The notes beneath the pieces were generated by a model, which made no database searches, was not told the DNA's origin, and saw nothing but the letters and a program-made list of their open reading frames with translations. This document shows positions 38,201 through 44,892 of a stretch of 64,000 nucleotides of DNA, in pieces (the stretch's first letter is position 1; each line of letters starts with the position of its first letter). The position numbers and the translations under genes were made by a program. This stretch comes from Uranotaenia lowii (taxonomy: Eukaryota; Arthropoda; Insecta; Diptera; Culicidae): NCBI RefSeq assembly GCF_029784155.1, contig NC_073692.1:271407327-271471326 (forward strand). Reading direction: 5' to 3'.

Positions 38201-38406
38201 ATAACTGCACAACAATTTAGAATGGCCTTATAAAATGTTACAGAATTTAAAATGCAAATATTATCAGTTAAAAAAATCAACTAACGTAAGCTAAGTACTC
38301 ACCTTTTCCGTTTGACGCACTCCAACACCTTGAGTTTTTCCCAACCTTCGTCGGTCTTGACCCAAGCCTCACCAGGCGATCGCCAATCCTTGGAAATAAA
38401 TGGCAT
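2022..38406 (-). CDS. FBXO25/FBXO32: F-box only protein 25/32 (atrogin-1 family), complete five-exon gene
   Basis: The product is the substrate-recognition subunit of an SCF (Skp1-Cullin1-F-box) ubiquitin ligase; FBXO32 is the muscle-atrophy ligase of vertebrates. The exons are 38406-38303, 12803-12750, 12685-12262, 12196-11925 and 2232-2022, all with GT/AG borders, and the codon phase agrees at every junction. The joined frame is 1065 nt, or 354 residues, against about 355 (FBXO32) and 367 (FBXO25) in human. It opens with the family N-terminus [13 protein letters not shown]. The middle part has the conserved block around RRLDF and GRRFNYV. The F-box (about 201-245) begins LNDLPEE. The C-terminus has the Cys-rich CRLCRCLFW and GHPC motifs at about 302-317. 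The start is the first ATG of the family N-terminus. Introns 1 (25,499 bp) and 4 (9,692 bp) are packed with transposons, while introns 2 and 3 are 64 and 65 bp. Extra alternative exons inside intron 1 cannot be excluded, but none is needed. Confidence 0.93.
4222..4697. mobile_element. 476-bp TIR element with 10-bp target duplication
   Basis: Ends TGGGTTGCCAGGTG and CACCTGGCATCCCT are inverted repeats of 14 bases with 2 mismatches. They are flanked by a perfect duplication GCCTACAATC (4212-4221 and 4698-4707). Internally there are repeated TGCCCAGATTTT units and C-rich and ACACACAGACTTTT tracts. There is no ORF. A 9-10 bp duplication would fit Mutator-like elements, but that is only inference. 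A second, left-truncated copy lies at 43499-43805. Confidence 0.75.
5110..6338 (+). CDS. Retrotransposon ORF1, gag-like nucleic-acid binding protein (one frameshift)
   Basis: ORF1 of the I-like element, expected to coat the element RNA. The open frame from ATG 5110 runs 367 codons to 6213. It contains three Cys/His zinc knuckles at about residues 191-204, 212-224 and 230-244, then a coiled-coil-like stretch ([20 protein letters not shown]). Near 6080-6105 the sense of the text moves to another frame ([14 protein letters not shown], then a Lys-rich tail), which stays open to a TAA at 6336-6338. I infer that the original ORF1 ended there and that this copy lost one base. The TAA overlaps the ORF2 ATG as TAATG. 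Confidence 0.85.
6338..10118 (+). CDS. Retrotransposon ORF2: endonuclease, reverse transcriptase, RNase H (one frameshift)
   Basis: Multidomain replication enzyme. An APE-like endonuclease occupies the N-terminal third ([11 protein letters not shown], a MSDPNAHS variant of the usual GDFNAH, and GSDHLPIV). Reverse transcriptase follows, with [53 protein letters not shown] and YADD at residues 721-724. The first frame stops at 9190, but from about 9183 the next frame continues without a stop to 10118. That frame encodes RNase [23 protein letters not shown] and [17 protein letters not shown]. The switch falls in a run of seven C at 9172-9178, so one extra C would explain it: a mutation or a homopolymer error. 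Start ATG overlaps the ORF1 stop. Confidence 0.9.
11925..12196 (-). CDS. FBXO25/FBXO32: FBXO25/32 exon 4 (F-box)
   Basis: A 272-nt exon from the acceptor gattcgcag|CCAGG to the donor CGGAA|gtgagt. It encodes the F-box ([16 protein letters not shown], then [12 protein letters not shown]) and the following [17 protein letters not shown] and WQAIYHALR segments, which match the LWKKLCQYHF and W-K-MYF blocks of vertebrate atrogin-1. The F-box should bind Skp1. The last codon is split two bases plus one with exon 5. Confidence 0.93.
12262..12685 (-). CDS. FBXO25/FBXO32: FBXO25/32 exon 3
   Basis: A 424-nt exon running from the acceptor ctatttcag|TGATG to the donor AGAGAG|gtatgt. It encodes about residues 53-194: an [19 protein letters not shown] segment, then RRLDF and DGRRFNYV. 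A helical region follows ([19 protein letters not shown], then [12 protein letters not shown] and [16 protein letters not shown]) that aligns with the helical middle domain of human FBXO32 (SLSGIAQ, DQQNIRLIRELLQTL). It ends in phase 0. Confidence 0.93.
12750..12803 (-). CDS. FBXO25/FBXO32: FBXO25/32 exon 2 (54-nt microexon)
   Basis: A 54-nt exon between the acceptor aatttccag|ATGCAT and the donor AAAATTG|gtaaca. It supplies 1 + 17 codons + 2 bases and encodes a Ser/Asp/Glu/Asn-rich acidic linker ([16 protein letters not shown]). The phase fits exons 1 and 3 exactly. It is too short to appear as an ORF; the call rests on the splice sites, the phase and the acidic composition. Confidence 0.85.
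13015..13402 (+). pseudogene. RTE-like non-LTR retrotransposon copy 1, left part
   Basis: Decayed plus-strand reverse transcriptase N-terminal region. Readable pieces include [35 protein letters not shown] and [17 protein letters not shown], with frameshifts between them. The text breaks after gagcgatc at 13402 and resumes at 18313 with actgtcctcaatgcc. The element was therefore split by an insertion. Confidence 0.8.
13403..13624 (+). pseudogene. CR1/L2-like ORF1 C-terminal fragment
   Basis: Frame open to the stop at 13622-13624. It encodes [33 protein letters not shown] and [12 protein letters not shown], like the C-terminus of ORF1 proteins of CR1-type elements. The 5' part is missing, as expected for truncated reverse transcription. 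Confidence 0.55.
13751..14329 (+). pseudogene. CR1/L2-like ORF2 endonuclease domain, broken
   Basis: Starts [20 protein letters not shown], the usual N-terminus of an APE-like endonuclease. It continues with [17 protein letters not shown] and SSISDHEI, which carry the catalytic Glu, Asp and His positions. An in-frame TAG at 14066-14068 interrupts it. The domain is cut at the SDHEI motif by the insertion at 14330. Confidence 0.8.
14330..16088. mobile_element. 1.76-kb insertion of unknown type (candidate LTR-derived)
   Basis: Splits the retrotransposon endonuclease exactly after ..GATCACGAAATC; the protein text resumes at 16089 ([15 protein letters not shown]). The insert begins TGTTGCAG and ends GTAACA, with AATC (or AAATC) on both sides, which suits an LTR-type TG..CA insert with a 4-5 bp duplication. 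I cannot find two LTR copies or pol motifs. Its small ORFs (14399-14743, 14986-15180) match nothing I know. Confidence 0.5.
15382..15610 (+). repeat. Two imperfect tandem units inside the unknown insert
   Basis: Two units of roughly 110 bp share the order ATCATCGTA.G, a TGCGAAAC or TGTGAAAC.ATC.TCAGTG block, and TGCATGTA.TGCATGT. They start near 15382 and 15497. No coding meaning was recognised. Confidence 0.45.
16089..18116 (+). pseudogene. CR1/L2-like reverse transcriptase, decayed
   Basis: Resumes the interrupted ORF2. Readable pieces in changing frames are [100 protein letters not shown] and [12 protein letters not shown]. There is an in-frame stop ([17 protein letters not shown] near 16905). 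A deletion near 17250 removed the region between motif A and the PQG block. The YADD box itself is intact. Confidence 0.82.
18313..19500 (+). pseudogene. RTE-like retrotransposon copy 1, right part and 3' end
   Basis: Continues copy 1 after the insertion: [83 protein letters not shown]. Many frameshifts are present. The 3' UTR (gaattttaggaattatgttcatcaag.. acggaatactat) also ends copy 2, so the 3' end is near 19490-19500, in an A-rich tail. Confidence 0.85.
19501..21715. other. Intronic AT-rich DNA, nothing recognised
   Basis: No protein family, RNA gene or element end could be supported. ORFs up to about 90 codons (20756-21031, 21264-21539) show no known motif. Confidence 0.4.
21735..22545 (+). 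pseudogene. RTE/RTEX-like non-LTR reverse transcriptase fragment
   Basis: Begins in the PQG-equivalent box ([15 protein letters not shown]). It continues with [58 protein letters not shown] and [19 protein letters not shown], then [20 protein letters not shown] and [10 protein letters not shown]. Its C-terminus differs from the RTE-like copies at 13 kb and 32 kb, so it is a separate family. Several frameshifts and a stop make it dead. Confidence 0.78.
22546..24600. other. Intronic DNA with a hairpin; otherwise unrecognised
   Basis: Locally GC-richer around 22850-23330. The piece TGACGTCA..TGTCATGGTAAC near 22922 resembles 40180-40230, so both may belong to one unnamed repeat. No genes were recognised. 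Confidence 0.4.
23160..23237. repeat. Short imperfect inverted repeat (about 30-bp stem)
   Basis: CCGATCGTATGC.. at 23160 and ..GCATACGATCGG ending at 23237 can pair over about 28-30 bp, including CTGCTGCTCGG, with a 2-nt bulge and a loop of about 18 nt. The fold could form a miRNA-precursor-like hairpin; without expression data it is only a structure. Confidence 0.55.
24637..25425 (+). pseudogene. mariner-like (Tc1/mariner superfamily) transposase pseudogene
   Basis: Decayed DD-E/D transposase. Readable in shifting frames: [20 protein letters not shown], then [20 protein letters not shown] (DNA-binding helix-turn-helix), [22 protein letters not shown] (first catalytic Asp region), [20 protein letters not shown] (last catalytic block) and VRKSRQFG at the end. 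The middle section around the second Asp is badly degraded. No TIR pair could be assigned. Confidence 0.75.
25426..26617. other. Intronic AT-rich DNA, nothing recognised
   Basis: No ORF with a recognisable family and no clear repeat boundary. Directly precedes the palindromic element at 26618. Confidence 0.4.
26618..26769. mobile_element. Perfect palindromic element, 58-bp arms, 36-nt loop
   Basis: Arms 26618-26675 and 26712-26769 are exact reverse complements over 58 bases (ends ATGAAATTATTTTATCGGCT). The loop contains CTTCTATCCGTCTATA, which also occurs in the arms of the 207-bp palindrome at 41-42 kb (CTAATCTATCCGTCTATA). It has the layout of a foldback MITE. TATCGGTGAAAT in the arm and TTTCGGTGAATT in the larger palindrome suggest one family. 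Confidence 0.85.
26770..27360. other. Intronic DNA with a purine-rich tract
   Basis: A GAAAGAGAAAG-type tract lies at about 27160-27215. Nothing else was recognised. Confidence 0.4.
27472..27535 (-). repeat. tRNA-like SINE fragment (B-box side)
   Basis: On the minus strand it contains GGGTTCGATTCCCGG, a perfect Pol III B-box/T-loop, preceded by GGTATGCCAGGCGTACT. The A-box side is weak and no cloverleaf closes, so it is a tRNA-derived repeat rather than a tRNA gene. Confidence 0.45.
27560..31497. other. Intronic AT-rich DNA, largely unrecognised
   Basis: The 27640-28030 part is less AT-rich and looks like old repeat sequence, but I cannot name it. From 28030 to 31497 I see no gene, RNA or element ends. 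Confidence 0.35.
31498..31566 (-). repeat. tRNA-like SINE or tRNA pseudogene
   Basis: The minus strand reads GGGCTTGTGATATAGCTCAG, then TTGGCAAG (A-box), and later GTGAGTTCGAGCCC (B-box). The GGGCT and AGCCC ends can pair, but the anticodon arm is irregular. A tRNA-derived SINE head or a decayed tRNA copy is the best reading. Confidence 0.55.
31715..32443 (-). pseudogene. RTE-like retrotransposon copy 2, 3' part
   Basis: Minus-strand copy of the same family as 18313-19500, less decayed. It includes [73 protein letters not shown] and [16 protein letters not shown], then the shared 3' UTR ending near 31715. It is interrupted by a hAT element at 32444. Confidence 0.88.
32444..35888. mobile_element. 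Non-autonomous hAT element, 3445 bp
   Basis: TIRs CAGGGGCGGTCCTA and CAGGCGCGGTCCTA (inverted) are bordered by a perfect 8-bp duplication CTCCTGCT at 32436-32443 and 35889-35896. A CAGGGGCGG end with an 8-bp duplication is diagnostic of hAT. Subterminal GGGGGTGAT tracts occur near both ends. The interior is AT-rich without transposase motifs, so it depends on a helper. It splits RTE-like copy 2 cleanly. Confidence 0.9.
35889..36530 (-). pseudogene. RTE-like retrotransposon copy 2, 5' part (truncated)
   Basis: Continues copy 2 upstream of the hAT insertion: [92 protein letters not shown] box ([18 protein letters not shown]). It starts abruptly at 36530 (ggacaagttgg), a 5' truncation. No upstream endonuclease remains. 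Confidence 0.88.
36802..37020 (+). repeat. Degenerate TCTCACGT minisatellite
   Basis: Pyrimidine-rich tandem array of roughly 10-15 bp units related to TTCTCACGTCTCA and TTCTCATGTCTCA, with many variants. Any reading frame through it is just an S/H/L/F-rich repeat. Confidence 0.75.
37097..37983. mobile_element. 887-bp TIR element with TTA duplication
   Basis: The ends GAGCAAATTCACTGGTGTTG and, inverted, GAGCAAGTTCACTGGTGTTG continue as GGGAAAAAGTGGTAGAAATTT, giving about 40 bp of near-identical TIR flanked by TTA (37094-37096, 37984-37986). A TTA duplication fits PIF/Harbinger-type or related elements; this is inference. There is no transposase. Internally there are repeated GACTGGC motifs and a triplicated segment. 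One more end of the family lies at 47888-47935. Confidence 0.75.
37447..37620. repeat. Three degenerate tandem units inside the TIR element
   Basis: CTTGCTGGCAG followed by A/G-rich AGCAACAATA and AATAAA occurs three times, near 37449, 37494 and 37557. Spacing is about 45 and 63 bp. Copies two and three also share TTTCG..TCGGTCGT. Confidence 0.7.
38303..38406 (-). CDS. FBXO25/FBXO32: FBXO25/32 exon 1 (coding part)
   Basis: Carries the start codon (38406-38404) and 34 codons plus two bases. It encodes [18 protein letters not shown] and a DEGWEKLK block, matching the invariant N-terminus of FBXO25 and FBXO32. It ends at a strong donor, AAAAG|gtgagt. The leftover AG joins the A of exon 2 to give Arg. 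Confidence 0.93.
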
Positions 38407-38900
38407 GATTCTGGATGCCTGAAATGGGTCCCTACTCCGACTCCGATGATCTTGCGGCCTCCCCCCAAACGACGGTGTACGTACAGCGTCTGCCGAGGTG
38501 TGGTGCCTGGTGGAAAGTTCGAAGATTCGCTTCGAGATGTTATGTGAACTCGCGGCACTCGATTTGCCTAGCAGCAGCTATAGCAGCACTATAAGGAGAA
38601 CCTGGCAGTACTTGGCCAATGTGGAAAAAGAGCAATTTCACTCACACACGTCTTCCCCGACTTGTTTTCGATTTTCCAATAGCGCAATTTCAGATGGCGA
38701 AAGGCTGCACGAGCCGATGGAATGGCAGAAAAGCACTTCACAACTTGTGGATTATAAACGGTGTTATATATAAACGTGAAATGGCTGTAAATTCACTTTT
38801 CATGCTCGGTACTTCCTGATTAATTATTTTTCTCGCTTTGTAACAGATTCATTCATTGAGTTTTTTGCGCAACACTTTTTTGTGTTAGATTATCCTAGAA
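38407..38900 (-). promoter_or_regulatory. Probable 5' UTR and promoter side of FBXO25/32
   Basis: Sequence directly upstream of the FBXO25/32 start codon, less AT-rich than its surroundings to about 38560. A TATA-like string (TTTATATATA on the minus strand, near 38765-38775) lies about 360 bp upstream of the ATG. The start site cannot be fixed from sequence alone, and a separate 5' UTR exon is possible. Confidence 0.35.
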
Positions 38901-41185
38901 TGGTTGAAAGTTGACCTTTATTAATGCTTAAGACTTATCTTTGTATGATAGACACTGGAGAACCATTTACGCAACGCAACTGATCAAATGCCTACACAGC
39001 TGATTGTTAAAGCGACATCATGTTTGCAGGGTACATAGAGCTTATGGTACCGTTTTATGGGTTTTAAAAATAATCTTCAGTATATCTTTCAATGCAACTA
39101 TGAGCAATAATTTAAAAATGTCTGAACTAACCAGTCATCAGAAATATTTAAAAATAAATAATTCAAATGTGGTCTTAAACATTCCTGCGGTATTGTAAGC
39201 CCTGCCTGATTTGGTAGGTGCTATAGGAGCATGTCGACCAGCTGAAAAATATAAAGAAAACTCAACGTTGCTTATGCGCTGATCCGATGCTGCTGATGAT
39301 GATGTTCGTGTTATTTATTAACCCAGTCGTGTGCCATTTCCCTTCCGTTCAACAAACTCGGAAAGCACTACAAAGAGCAGTATTTTTCCCCTATGTGTCG
39401 CAGGGTAGGTATATAAATAAAACCATTGCACGCCTCGACGCTCTAGCTTCTTTCCACTAATCTACTGTAAACTATCACCTGAATGGGATTTAGTTCAGAA
39501 AATCTTCTGAAACCAGAAAGAAAAGACAAGAAAAGCGTACTGACATTATATATAGGTGTTTCCTTCACTTAACTTTTCTATCTGTTCTAAAAATGGCTTC
39601 TTGGGTGCATAGAACTGTTAAATGGCAATGTTTCATCCTATGTGTTATTGCTCTTTAGATCGTGCGAAGTTGGTTTGTGTTCAGCTCACTGCACGATTTT
39701 TCACCTCTTTTAGAAAGAACAATTTCGAAAAGCAAAACAGCTAAGAATAAAGGCGACGCAAAATAATCCACACTTTTGCTGCAATTTTTTCCAGCTGCTC
39801 ACAGAAACACAAAACAACGAACCGTACCAAACTATTCCGTGTACACTGCGCGACAACTTTTCTATTTTGGTCAGGCCCGCTCTCAGCTGCTCTCAAAACA
39901 CGACTAACGAACAAAGTATAAGGTGCACTTAAAGGAAAATCTACTAGCTGGTGGGGTGCGTTGGATTGGGTGGGTGAGGTTCAATGTGGTAGAAAGAAGG
40001 TGATGAAGAAACACGCACACTAATACAGAACTCGTTATTCAAGAAGTAAAAAGGTAAACAAAGCCTACGTCACTTGCCAGGATATTTATGTATCCTAGGC
40101 TAGAATCGTAAATAGCAGTTGGCAATGATTTTTTTCTCTATAGTTTTCGCTGTTGGTTGTTTGTTTGGAAATGCAACTGACGTCACAAATTGTCATGGTT
40201 TCAATGTTTACAAAAAAAAACTTTTACTAACACTTAGCACGGGATTTCCATCGCCACCTGAGATGTGTATATAGGTTGGGTGAGGTTGACTGAACGGGAT
40301 TTCCTTTCTCTACGCAAAGATTTCCCTCTCTCATTTTATTATTCGATTGAGATTTGAGGTTATGTATTCATGTATTGAAGAAACGTAGAAATTCACACAT
40401 CAAAACGCTGGAGAGAACAGAGGGATGCAACCTTATACAAGTTGTGTGGAGATATTATCTCAGATTTAAGATTATTTTGTCAGATTTAAGCTTTTTTGAT
40501 CAGATTTAAGCTTTCATCTCGAATGCTATCCGCGATGCCATGTAAATGTTTGACGTTTTGTAGTTAGAAGAAAATGTATATGGCCGTTCCCAAAAGCTTT
40601 CTAACTAATCTAAACTTTTCTATGGAGGAGATGGTGTCGCAGTGTTTGCTGATACCTAACTCCCATCAAGGCAAAAAAAACTTAAAAATGATGCAAAAAG
40701 CAAAAAGATGTTGGTCACACGTTTTATAGAGTAATCGTATAACGTTGCATGCCTCTGTTTATCCTGTTTAGAGAGTAATCGTTCTTGCGTGGTATTTTCT
40801 CTTGATGTTTTCTCCACCAGGAGATCGACAGCATTCCTTTGTTGAGTTGTGCCGAGTTGACTCTCTGGTGAGCTCTTCAATTCTCCCGAAATCATATGTT
40901 TTTGTGTACAAACATTTGCGGCCAAGATGAAACATTTACGGGTGAGATTGAAAACATTTTTAATGGCTGCGTCCGACTTGTTGAATTAAACTTAACGATG
41001 AAATGTACGCAGACAAGATACACTGAAAACTATTAATACTGTCAATTGGGAAGAGTTTAAAAAAGCTGAAAGTATCCTTTAAATTTCTTTTTGATTTTCA
41101 GAATAAGGGCTTCATATGGAATGTTTATATAAATTTCAACACAACTTTTTTTTTGTGTTAACAGTTTATCACCGCTGGTTTATGA
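38901..41185. other. Intergenic DNA, unrecognised
   Basis: Contains a short GATGATGATG-type run near 39295 and a TGACGTCA..TGTCATGGTTTC segment (40180-40230) resembling 22922-22960. No genes or clear element ends. Confidence 0.35.
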
Positions 41186-42822
41186 TTTTAATTTAATGAT
41201 TAATGGCATTTCGGTGAATTATACATTCTAATAGGAAGAATTTCAAATGAAAGTAATGAAAATTATAGACGGATAGATTAGATTAGGAAGCATGAAAGGT
41301 GTTGAAAATGAGCCAAGAGCGTGATTTGAGAAAACTTCTTGCCGCACAAGACCATTTGTCCCACATCGTATTATTGTCTAGAACAGTGGTTTTCAAACTT
41401 TTTTCCTTCACAGCCCCTTTTGAAAAATTTTCGAGCTCAACGCCCCCCTGGGCAAATTTTAGAAAATCTTGAAAACAAAACAATCTTGATCGTTGAAAAA
41501 CCATTAGCTTTTGACTATATGTTGTTGTTAAACTTAACTAAAAATTCATTCAAATTTATTTGAGGGATAACATAGGTATGCGTTGTTTTTCGAAATTAGG
41601 TTTTATGAACTTATACCCTTTGGCTTCAAGGGCCTCAAACAGTTAATTCTGTGTAAAGTTTCCTCGACAAAATTCTATAGTCAACATTGATTTGCATTAT
41701 TATTATCAGGTACTAATAATAACTAATTACTGTCAAGCTGGCAAAACAACGTAAAAAAAGTATTATTTCTTAATTTCTGAATTTCAATCCTGTTCAAAGT
41801 TATGCAGCATTCACGGGTCTTCAAGTTTAAATAAGATTTTAGTTACTGAATTCCAGCAATGTAAGTGATAACCGAACAGATTAAAACATTTAATTTTAAT
41901 TTAAAAGATTATCCATGGCAAATGGCACAATAGATTTTTTTAAATCGATTGAAATAAGAACATAAAATAAAAAATTTCTTTCCTGAACCAATTTTTTCAT
42001 TTTTTCTTTCTAAAAAATCTATTACTAAATCATAAATAACGCCTTTTTACACAGATCTTTTCGAAGGTTAAGCAGATTTTTTGAGATAATAAATTTTAAA
42101 GATTATGAAGCATTCTAAAATCAATTAAAAATCAAGCCATTAATCCTTCTAAGCATAACCCAAAATAATCTTACAAAACCAGATCATCATGTGGAGCGTA
42201 TACAAAATCTGTGACAGTTAAAAAAAAATGTAGATACTTTTTAAGAAAAAAAATATTGAGATAACGGAACAAAAATTTGCTTGCAGCTTCGAGAAATTAT
42301 AGATATTTAAGTCTTGAACTTGATGTTTAGTTATGTAACGTAATTCGTAATTGTTATTTCAAATCAACATTGTTTCGTGATTTGTGAAAATGGTAATTAC
42401 GACCTTACCGCCCCCTGGAGCCCTTACAACGCCCCCCGAAATTCAAAATGGAGCTCACTGCCCCCCTAGAAGCTCTCAACGCCCCCAAGGGGGCGGTAGG
42501 GACCACTTTGAAAACCACTGGTCTAGAAGAAGCAAAGCCGATCGGGGTACGAAAAACACGTGCTTCGATCCATCCATGTATCATTGTATAGATCAATGCA
42601 AAGTCAGCCTATCGACTTTGCTTCTTCTAGACAATAATACGATGTGGGACAAATGGTCTTGTGCGGCAAGAAGTTTTCTCAAATCACGCTCTTGGCTCAT
42701 TTTCAACACCTTTCATGCTTCCTAATCTAATCTATCCGTCTATAATTTTCATTACTTTCATTTGAAATTCTTCCTATTAGAATGTATAATTCACCGAAAT
42801 GCCATTAATCATTAAATTAAAA
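41186..42822. mobile_element. Perfect 207-bp-arm palindrome, left arm split by a hAT element
   Basis: The left arm is 41186-41383 plus 42529-42537; the right arm is 42616-42822. With the hAT insert removed, both arms are 207 bp and I could find no mismatch between them. The loop is 42538-42615 (78 nt). The two arms therefore also encode the same chance peptide on opposite strands. It has foldback/MITE architecture, and a transcript across it would form a long hairpin RNA. The arms contain CTAATCTATCCGTCTATA, shared with the palindrome at 26.6 kb. Confidence 0.88.
41384..42520. mobile_element. Non-autonomous hAT element, 1137 bp
   Basis: TIRs CAGTGGTTTTCAAA(C/G)T are inverted at both ends and flanked by a perfect 8-bp duplication GTCTAGAA (41376-41383, 42521-42528). 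Subterminal C-rich/G-rich repeats (ACGCCCCCC, GCCCCC) sit near both ends, as in many hAT elements. No transposase ORF. Confidence 0.9.
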
Positions 42823-43498
42823 ACTTTTTTTTTTATCAATGCTTGCCTATGAATTTACCAACAGATCATGACATCGCAGACTGCGAAAAATCTGTATTTG
42901 GATTAAAACTATTATCACTGACCACACAGACATGACACTTAAAACAGAAATTCAACCATTTTCTGTCTAATTTTTTGTTGTCAGATTGTGCAGGTTCGCA
43001 ATACCGACGGCAGATGGCGAACTTGGAAAATTTGACAACAAATGCCCTGTAGGAAAAATCGTCCTGTTTATCCCGATTTTATCGTAGAAATTGCGTGTTT
43101 TATTTTTAAAGTTGGGTGGCATTTCCTAACTGGGATAGCATTTCTTCAAATCGATCGATGCACTCTCTGGAATCGACATTGCGTACTGTTGGAAATTATC
43201 CAGAAAACGAAATCGAGTGTCCAGTCAGTATGGTCAGTGCTATTAAATTTGCAGATTAAATTTGGATTAATACTAAAAAATAGACAGAATATAGTGTAAA
43301 AGGCTTCTTTTGAGAAAAAAAAGGCTTCTTTTGAGAAGTAACATTATTAATCAACTAGCATTGAGTCTTTAAAACTTGTACCGCTATAAACAGGATAGAG
43401 TCAATTTACATCAGTTACACGAAATACCGAGCTGGGCGATTATATTAGTTCAGCGTTAGTTTATTTAATGATGCATATATTTTTAATATTGCTTTCGG
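42823..43498. other. Intergenic DNA, unrecognised
   Basis: The ORF at 43042-43299 has no family features. A short direct repeat, AAAAAAGGCTTCTTTTGAGAA, occurs in tandem around 43300-43340. Confidence 0.35.
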
Positions 43499-43805
43499 CC
43501 AGATATTGCTCAGACACAGATTTTCCCTGATTTTGCCCTGAGTGCTCAGATTTTACAGACTTTTTTCCTGCCCACTCCTTAAAACTTAATTTTATTAGTA
43601 AGATCGGCATGGTAAACTGTGTTTTATTACATTTATTAACTCAAACCCAACACCCCTTCACACAATAACCTCCCCCCCCCTTGCTCACGCGCATCACCTA
43701 AACCCTTGTTTGGTATACCAAATTTGAGATCTTCCCTTATGCACAGACGTACACAGACTTTTTTCAAAATGCACTGTTTATGTATTCTCAACACCTGGCA
43801 TCCCT
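43499..43805. mobile_element. Left-truncated copy of the 476-bp TIR element
   Basis: CCAGATATTG.TCAGACACAG, the CAGATTTTACAGACTTT block, the C-run, ACACAGACTTTTTT and the terminal ACACCTGGCATCCCT follow the same order as 4222-4697. The left TIR is missing. It ends 143 bp before the COA3 start codon, so it is part of, or next to, that gene's promoter. Confidence 0.8.
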
Positions 43806-43948
43806 GCTGAAGATCCGACTGAACGAAACCTAACGAAACATGCTTTCTTTTGTTATGTCATTCATTTTTGTTGAATCAGAAAAAGAGTTAACTTTGCTGT
43901 AAACGGTGGACGGAATTACGAACCTTTTCTGAACCGCAATCCAAGAAC

Positions 43949-44236
43949 ATGTCATCCGGTGGTTCTGAAAAGCAACAGCACGGTTTCAAAATCGACGAAC
44001 CTGGCCGGCAGCTGAAAAAGTCCGAAATTGACTTCATGCGATTGATCGAGCAGCAGAATCTGCAACGAGTTCAGAAATTGCAACGCCAGCGAAGAAATAA
44101 TAAGCTGACGGGATTTGCCCTAGGGGGCACGGTCTTGGCCATCTACCTGTACTCGATGTTCTCGGTTAAACAGGAGCGATTCCTTGATGACTTTGAAGAG
44201 CCTTTGAAAGTGGAAAAAGTTCCAGAAAAACAATAA
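43949..44236 (+). CDS. COA3: Cytochrome c oxidase assembly factor 3 (COA3/CCDC56)
   Basis: A 95-residue single-pass inner-membrane protein of mitochondria that helps COX1 translation and early complex IV assembly. It has a hydrophilic N-terminus, a charged helical stretch (IEQQNLQRVQKLQRQRRNN, coiled-coil-like), one membrane segment at about 53-72 (LTGFALGGTVLAIYLYSMF) and a short acidic tail starting SVKQERFLDDFEEP. The length and layout match animal COA3. It is intronless within the coding part. It lies directly upstream of mtTFB1 on the same strand, as in Drosophila, where the two share a dicistronic transcript. Confidence 0.93.
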   Translation: MSSGGSEKQQHGFKIDEPGRQLKKSEIDFMRLIEQQNLQRVQKLQRQRRNNKLTGFALGGTVLAIYLYSMFSVKQERFLDDFEEPLKVEKVPEKQ

Positions 44237-44278
44237 CCTGAGGTATTGGGAAGTTTGTTTGGTTATTAGAGCTATAAG

Positions 44279-44875
44279 GTAAGTTTAAACAACATGGTGT
44301 AATTGGATTGTTTTTTTGTTATACAAGTTCGGATGAATAAACCGAGCGGTTTAACTTCCCTAGAAAAATGTAGAGTAATACCACGTAATACATACAGTAG
44401 AACATAATTAATGTAGAGAATAACAGAAAAAATAATAATATGTTATTTGTAATAAATACTGATACCAAACCGTAGCTATCAAAACCAACAGTTGGGTCGT
44501 CGCGACTATTACGGCCCCCTTCCCTATTAACCTAGTGAAACGAATACACTCGGCACATTGAAACTTTTGTAAAAGTGAAAGGCCTTTATTAGACTAGTTG
44601 TAATTATAAAAAAAAAAATATTCGTAATAACCAAATCCTCGCATTTTAATCAGTTTTGTGATTTCTTGGTTTTAAAAGCTAGAATATGCAAGAGAAGTTC
44701 AGTCAAGTATCAGGCTGTTTAGATTCGATCTAAGGGATCATTCAAATTTTACGTAACGCGTTAAGGAGGGGAGGGGAAGGAGGTGTTACAGCTTGTTACG
44801 TTTTGTAGGTTTTTGAATAATAATCTCGACTCGGTAAGAAGGAATGGATGAACAACTATTTGCTTCTTGTTACAG
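44279..44875 (+). other. Intercistronic intron between COA3 and mtTFB1
   Basis: Donor CTATAAG|gtaagt at 44279 and acceptor ttgcttcttgttacag|GTTAA ending at 44875: 597 bp. Splicing would leave only 59 nt, with no ATG, between the COA3 stop and the mtTFB1 start, favouring one transcript for both. If unspliced, the spacer holds several ATGs. Confidence 0.75.
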
Positions 44876-44892
44876 GTTAAACAATTTCTACT

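Larger units (their letters stand above)
12804..38302 (-). other. FBXO25/32 intron 1, 25.5 kb
   Basis: Runs from the exon 1 donor gtgagt at 38302 to the exon 2 acceptor. It contains two nested retrotransposon groups, a mariner-like pseudogene, palindromic elements and SINE-like repeats, listed separately. Confidence 0.88.

Noticed and set aside
38498..38819. Plus-strand ORFs near FBXO25/32 exon 1
   Set aside because: They lie over the probable promoter/5' UTR of the minus-strand gene and show no family.
42384..42725. 113-codon ORF, with an identical peptide tail encoded on the opposite strand at 41283-41504
   Set aside because: The duplicate peptide is a by-product of the perfect palindrome, not two protein genes.
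43042..43299. 85-codon ORF upstream of COA3
   Set aside because: No motif, ends in a tandem A-rich repeat; not supported.
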